From: Artemia franciscana
Lineage: Eukaryota; Arthropoda; Branchiopoda; Anostraca; Artemiidae
Length of the DNA stretch: 64,000 bases
Direction: 5' to 3'
NCBI RefSeq assembly: GCF_032884065.1
Contig: NC_088863.1
Location: 59,972,439-60,036,438, forward strand
How positions within the stretch are numbered: position 1 is the stretch's first letter; each line of letters starts with the position of its first letter. The notes under the pieces are model-generated. The model saw only the letters and a list, made by a program, of their open reading frames with translations, made no database searches and had not been told where the DNA came from. This document shows, in pieces, positions 58,470 through 64,000 of the stretch. The position numbers and the translations under genes were made by a program.

Positions 58470-59192
58470 TAAAAAAAAAAAAAAAAAAATTAGAAAGGAA
58501 GAAATTAACTGACTATTTTAAAATACAACAGTATGAAAATCAAGATGTTAACCCAGAATCACATTAGAAGGAGAGAGGATTTCAACAAGATATATAATTT
58601 ACTGAAAATGCTTGCAATCTATGCTTTGCTTTAAATCTCCCTGATCTAAACTTCAACTTTAAGATTAAAATATGCCCATCTGCTTCAACGGGTAGCTTCC
58701 CTCCCTAGAATTGTCCAAGGCTAATGGTTATGAAAAAAGAAGACAAAACAGGGAGGAGTACTAAGCTTCAGAGTAGGCTTGATAGATCAAATCTGGGGCT
58801 TCTACTGATAGCTAATTCAACTGATAATTAAAAAGATAGGCAAATCAAATAGAAAAAGGTGTGGTAATAGTCGGAAAATGTCACCTAGATGGAAAAATCG
58901 TTTCTTTTTATCTTGACTCCAGTACGATATGATGCTTCAGATGCTTAAATTTAAATCATTCTCTTATCCCCACCCTTTTAAAATATTACAGACATTTCAT
59001 AGCCTAGACAATACCTGCATCACTGGTTACAAAAGCTTGATACAGTTTGAAGTATTATGTTCTACTAAGATCTGTCCCTGGGGATATATTTTTTTGACCC
59101 CCCCCCCAAAAAAAAAATCAAATACATAAGATAGATATAAAGCGAGATAATGAAAGAGAGAGAGAGAGAGAGAGTGAGAGAGAGAGGAGAGA

Positions 59193-59290
<98 letters not shown>

Positions 59291-59349
59291 AGAGAGAGAG
59301 AGGAGAGGGAGAGAGAGAGAGAGAGGGAGAGAGAAGAGGGAGAGAGAGA

Positions 59350-59393
<44 letters not shown>

Positions 59394-60979
59394 GAGAGAG
59401 AGAGATTTCCAACAAATCACGTTTTCATCCCCTCCCTCCATTCCTCCAGACACCCCAAAAATAAATATAAACTCCAACACAAAATTCAGCAACGTAGGTT
59501 AATTTATTTATTTCAAAGGCAATTTGACTATGCTAAAATGCACTTCAACGCACAAATTGTATATTTTAATTGAAAAAAATAATTTGAACATACAATTAGA
59601 CAAATTGCCCCCCCCCCTTGATTTCGAAAATGCATTTTGCATTCCTCTACATTTTCGTAGTGTATGACTGCAAATAATCACAGATATGCTTACACTCCCT
59701 CATGGATTTTGGGAAACTGCAGCAGTTTTTAATAGTCAATACTCAGTTTTGACAAAACAGTTAAAAGTGCGCACTTTTGAACTGGTAAGTCATATGGGTC
59801 TTCATTTTATGTAATTGGGTTATAGGAATAATTTTTCATAGCAGAAACAATTTGACACCACCAATAAAGGTGATTAGTTTCAATAGTTTCAAGTCACACA
59901 TATGGGCACTTTCCCCCTAAGGCATTTCTGGATCAGTTTGAAAACCTCCAATAAAGGTGCATAATTGGAAACAGATAAGGTGCACTGCTTAATTTTCCCG
60001 CATTACTTACAGGAAATTATGAAAATGAAAAATGATCATTGTATAATATTTTGATTGCTTTTATGTTTTTAGCATTTTTATTTTATGGAGTTTTTTCATT
60101 GAATTTTAGTTTCCAAGGTGTTTTTTCTAAGTCAGAAGCTGGGCAGCATATTAAAATGAGGGACGGACCCACAGGAGAATGTGGTCATCACCCCTTGTAA
60201 ACACTTTATGGGTAAGAAATCATTAGAGACAAACTGCATTACCTTTCTTTGTTTTTTGATACCCGAAAATCATCTAAAAACTTATTTTTCCCAATGAAAC
60301 TAAAACTTTGGTTTAGTGCCTCTAGATTGGACTTATAGTCAAAATATCCAAGTTTTTTCCATGCATCCCTAGCAAAGGTCACTAGATTTTTATTTTACAG
60401 TTGAAAGTTATCTTTTCCAATCAAAAAGCAGAAAAAATTAGAATTTCGCCTATAAAATTTAGAATAAATATTGGGAACTGTTAAGTACTTACAAACACTT
60501 ACCGCAACCCATCCTTCACTTGGCAAGCCATCTTTGAACTTATTTGCAGAAGCAAAAAACTCTTCATTATCTTTCAGGCATTTCTGAACAGTTTCTCTCA
60601 ATTCTGAATTTTTAATATTGAAACCAGTTCGAGCCAAATCCAATATCCACTGTGCCAGGATCTTTTCCATTTCATGATCAATTGCCTTTGTACTACTGAT
60701 CTGCTTCTTTTTTAGTAGCTTACGTCCAGTGTTTTTTACTTTCCAAGTCTTCAAACGCAACTGCATTGTACTTCCAGGAATATTATAATCCTGACATGCT
60801 TTTGATACACTTAAAGCTCCACTTTTAATAGCTTCTATAGCCTCTCGCATGTCTTCCTCTGTCCATCCACGTCGCTTTCGTGGATAATGCTTATTACGAG
60901 ATTCATTAGCTATTGTACCTGGTTCCATGTCTGAAAACTCTTCCATTGTTGTTGTTGGCGACCCTGGTTCTGTTTTCAT
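57286..60979 (-). CDS. Domesticated pogo/Tigger/jerky-type transposase gene (gene span)
   Basis: Two exons, 60979-60503 and 58469-57286, separated by a GTAAGT...TTTTTAG intron that contains a 250-bp GA microsatellite. About 552 aa after allowing for two single-base frame breaks (T-runs at 58440-58443 and 58048-58051, minus-strand Ts). Order: pipsqueak-type HTH (residues about 37-78), CENP-B-like second DNA-binding segment (about 95-165), DDE_1 transposase core, then a Pro/Lys/Arg-rich linker and a C-terminal tail. In the DDE core the usual NADESGF, FLDGHKSH and LQPLDVSVF motifs read CGEELSF, FLSNRRGH and MAVTRSVF, so all three catalytic acids are gone. Predicted role is DNA binding in the nucleus without transposition. 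I saw no terminal inverted repeats around it. An old dead transposon copy is the alternative. Confidence 0.6.
59153..59405. repeat. (GA)n microsatellite, about 250 bp, intronic
   Basis: Long GA/AG dinucleotide run with occasional GAGG, GTGA and AAAG interruptions, inside the intron of the transposase-derived gene. Arg/Glu and Ser/Leu frames across it (100-124 codons) are artefacts. Confidence 0.95.
60503..60979 (-). CDS. Transposase-derived gene, exon 1 (HTH)
   Basis: ATG at 60979 opens a 159-codon exon ending GTTGCG|GTAAGT. Residues 37-78 (RGWTEEDMREAIEAIKSGAL, then SVSKACQDYNIPGSTMQLRL) are a clear pipsqueak/CENP-B-type helix-turn-helix. The N-terminus is acidic and Pro/Thr-rich (MKTEPGSPTTTMEEFSDMEP). 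The last residues (GLPSEGWVA) match the conserved start of the second HTH helix in Tigger-like proteins. Confidence 0.75.
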
Positions 60980-62159
60980 ACCGTTTAACGTGATTTATTT
61001 TTTAACAAGCAATAAAGAATACACAGTTTCCAAAATGACAATGTCAATGAAAGAACAGGTTGAAAACCTTGCAGTGCCTTTAAATACAAAATGTTTTGGG
61101 AAATTGTCCAGTCACTCCTCTAATTGAAACGGAAACAAAACATACTATTGGCACCTAAAAATGAGACTCTATTATGCCAAAATGCTAATGCTCAACATAG
61201 CTATAAAATAAAATGACCTAACAAATGAACAGAATTATACAGGGTTATCAAATCAGAAAAGAACATAGTTCTGCAAATTACCAAAATTACACTTTTAATT
61301 TTGTGTTGTTGTGAACTTATCAATCATAGTTCACAAAGGCATTTAGTGTTCTTGTAACAACTTGGTACAAATGAATGCAGGGACGATAGCTAAAATGTCT
61401 TGACAATAGATTTTCCTGGCTTACTGGCTGTTTTTACAGCAATGGCGTCGTTTCATGCTGAACGAAAGGAGGGGAGGGGGGGGGGGGGCTAAACAGCCTC
61501 TGGGAGCCCCGTTAAGTGGCCAGCTCACAGAGTTTTTAAGAGCAGGTCTCTCCAAATATCAACCGATTTCAGTAACACTAACATGAGACCTTTATAAGCC
61601 CTTTATTGCCTATTGTTGGTCTTGGATAGGTTTTAATCAGGTTTAGTGCAGAAAAAAATCTTACATTACTAGCCATTGTGAGAGGTAGTGATTCAATTGA
61701 GAATGTTTTTTTTTCCATAAAAACTTTTTCACACTTCAGATCAAATCAATGGAATTTGCAAACATTGGTTTGAGCCCTTTCTAGACCCAGCAGGGGTGTA
61801 TAGCCCTAACTAGTCCCCCCTTCCCCCAAATGAAACAACTGTTTTACAGGTTGCTTTTATTTCATCATTGATTAACACAATGACTGTTTCTTTTCAACCA
61901 CGTAACATAGAGAAGAATTGCTCCCTCTATTGTTTCACTGCAACAAGAATCTGCAAAGCTAATTGGTAACCTAGAAAATCCACTTTGAATAGTCACAGAT
62001 AAAAAACTTTCAATACTAGTAAAAAGTAGCTGGGTTTAATATATGAGTGAGTTGCATCCTTCTCTATCCCTTCATTGTTAGGTTAAATTTTTTTAGTGCT
62101 TTCAAAAAGCTTCTAATTCCAAATCAATAGTCCTTGTGTTTCAGCAGTTGCTCTTAAAA
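60980..62159. other. Upstream region of the transposase-derived gene, nothing identified
   Basis: Contains a G-run at about 61476-61490 next to GCAATGGCGTCGTTTC, which weakly recalls the family C terminus. No coding or RNA feature is supported. Confidence 0.3.
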
Positions 62160-63097
62160 ATTAGGGACAAAAAGTCAAACTTTAGTACGAAGAGCAAGGG
62201 GATGGGGCCACCCTCCTCATATGCATAATAATTTCTCTTTGTTTTACACTTTAATATTTTCCCCTGCTTTCAGATGAAAACAAATTTTTGTTTCTTTATT
62301 TAAATTCAGACTGTTTTTTCTCCTCTTCAAATCAGACAGGGAGGTCTCTCCCCAGCCATGGAAAAACTCCCCATGAAAAATTACACCTCGTGAAATCCTC
62401 CCACACTCTACCTAAAAAAAAAAAAACTCCATACATTCGCCAGAGACAAATACTATAGTAATATAATCATTGATGAAATTCCATAGCTTACAGCCCTTTT
62501 CCCAGGTACTACGGGGTTAATGCAATCCCTACAGACACAGTTATTGGATCTGTCAATAATGCTGAACCAAATGGCTATTTCAAAATTTTGACTGAGAATT
62601 CTATGGGGAAAAAGGGAGTGGGAGGGGGCTAGTTACCCTCCAATTTTCAGGAACTTATAAGAACACAGCATAAATTTTAATTTCCATTCTATGTGCCCTT
62701 TTCTAATTTTCTAGAACCATTCATACAATACAATCAGCCTCAGGAAAACAACAACAAAAAGCAAATTAACACATGTCCATGATCTTTCTTCTTGCAAAAA
62801 AAAACCCGCATTTTTGTACCTAGAAGCTTGAGACATTAACAATAATGTTCTCTGATATGCTGAATTTGATCAAGTGATTTATTAAACTAAATGAGTTTTA
62901 TACATTTGGTATCAGCATAAAAGAAATTCCTTTGACCTATTATTTATTAAAATAATATAATTTATTATAATTTATTTTTAAAAAAATAATTTTTTAAAAA
63001 CTATTAAAACAGTTTAATTTTTACAACTATTTTTTTAAAGTTTTGGTTACCATTTGGGCAAGTACTAAGTTGATTACCGCAAATTGTTTGGTAAAAC
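62160..63097 (+). mobile_element. Family A element, copy A5 (diverged, truncated)
   Basis: Only the second arm of the foldback remains (AAACTTTAGTACGAAGAGCA onward), followed by the body in the family order, for example CATGTCCATGATCTTTCTTC. The right end GATTACCGCAAATTGTTTGG (about 63072) corresponds to the small terminal hairpin. The most diverged copy in the window. Confidence 0.65.
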
Positions 63098-63409
63098 AAT
63101 GGAAAATATCTTACTACTGATAATCCGTTTTGGCACACAAACTTGTCATGGACAATATCAGTTTGCTGAAACTTTTTATTGCCATGACTGCAATTAATGG
63201 AACAGAGATTTGGGAATATCAGCTTGACTAAATACATGTCATTAAACAGGGCTTGAAACCGTATGGTCAATGGTTCAATTACTAAAAATTCCAGCCCAGG
63301 TCAAAAATCATTTGGAGGCCTTGATCTCTAACTTCAGTTCTACAAGCTTTAGGCCTTTCCTTGGAAACAGCTTTGTTGTTCCGGTAGATTTTTACAACTA
63401 TTTACTAAA

Positions 63410-64000
63410 ACAAGAGCTAAGAGCTCATATGGCACTTGTGATGAGGCAAGAAGAGCTAAGAACAAAGAGATCATATGGTATGAGCTCTATCAAAATTCTA
63501 TGAATCAATAGATTGATTTAAAAGGAAAATAAGAGGCTTAATCCCGGTCAGGATTTAAATTAAGAGCTCTGAGTTATGATGTCCTTCTAAATATCAAAAT
63601 TCATTAAGATCTGATCACCCACTCGTATGTTATAAATACCTAATTTCTTCTAATTTTTCCAATCCCTTTAGCCCCCCAGATGGTCGAATCTGGGAAAACG
63701 ACTTTATCAAGACAATGTGTGCAGCTCCCTGACACGCCTAACAATATTCATCGTCCTAGCACGTCCAGAAGCACCAAACTCGCCAAATCACCGAATCCTT
63801 CCCCCGAACTTACCCAAAGAGAGCGAATCCAGTACGGTTCCGTCAATCACGCATCAAGGACATTTGCTAATTCTATCCATCAAGCTTCATCCCAATTCCT
63901 CCACTCCAAGTGTTTCCAAGATTTCCCACTCCAACTCCCCCAAATGTCAAAAGATCTAGTCGGGATTTGAAATAGAAGCTCTGAGACATGAATTCCTTCT
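63410..64000 (+). repeat. Family B array, third locus (runs off the window)
   Basis: Starts AACAAGAGCTAAGAGCTCAT, nearly identical to the start at 4683, and follows the first unit of that array block by block (CATATGGTATGAGCTCTA, GGTCAGGATTTAAAT, CCTTCTAAATATCAAAATTC). A second unit begins just before the window ends. Confidence 0.8.

Noticed and set aside
59065-59502. Frames of 100-124 codons rich in Arg/Glu or Ser/Leu
   Set aside because: They are translations of the GA microsatellite in three frames on both strands. No codon-level constraint is visible.
60927-61127. 66-codon plus-strand frame upstream of the transposase gene
   Set aside because: Partly antisense to exon 1, with no homology recognised and no other gene signal.

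Overview
This is AT-rich eukaryotic DNA with short exons, GT-AG introns, many degenerate dispersed repeats, long microsatellites and frequent C/G homopolymers. The host genes point to an arthropod. The repeat landscape suggests a large, repeat-rich crustacean genome, possibly a branchiopod such as Artemia; that assignment rests on general impression and was not checked by any search. There are no prokaryotic gene clusters, CRISPR arrays or rRNA genes, and no tRNA gene I would defend.

Three host-type genes can be assembled by hand, all on the minus strand. (1) 10629-18394: a small RNA-binding protein with one SR-type RRM followed by an Arg/Gly/Ser-rich tail (169 aa in three coding exons plus a distant 5' exon). 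It looks like an orthologue of the Drosophila splicing repressor Rsf1. (2) 24552-44645: POLR2M/Gdown1, the RNA polymerase II-associated subunit, recognised from its LPDKGEK block, its LEEAL..KSQQQKYKE block and its acidic C-terminus. Five coding exons are found; the first exon is not. (3) 57286-60979: a pogo/Tigger/jerky-type transposase-derived gene with a pipsqueak HTH, one intron, a long Pro/basic tail and loss of all three catalytic acids, so probably a domesticated DNA-binding protein. A lone plus-strand terminal exon (47522-47728) with an AATAAA signal may belong to a fourth, unrecognised gene.

The rest is mobile and repetitive. Family A is a roughly 1.6 kb element with a 128-bp-arm foldback at one end and a small 8-bp-stem hairpin at the other (copies near 19.2-20.8, 34.3-36.0, 49.8-50.9, 54.2-55.8 and 62.2-63.1 kb). 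Its hairpin loop occurs in both orientations relative to the body. A tandem array at 40.4-44.0 kb, with a 389-390 bp core, is built from monomers related to the body of family A. Family B is a tandem 280-360 bp repeat (4.7-6.3, 7.8-8.7, 63.4-64.0 kb). Family C is a hAT-like MITE of about 320 bp. Non-LTR retrotransposon remains occur at 3.9-7.1 kb (interrupted by families B and C), 27.7-28.0 kb and 29.0-29.6 kb; an ORF1-only element lies at 51.6-52.5 kb. Tandem repeats with periods of 286, 85, about 110 and about 140 bp, and (AG)n and (AT)n microsatellites, fill other gaps.

Five single-base reading-frame disruptions in three otherwise coherent coding regions all fall in short A/T runs. Either the assembly has homopolymer indels or these loci have decayed by slippage; this caveat applies to every broken gene below.
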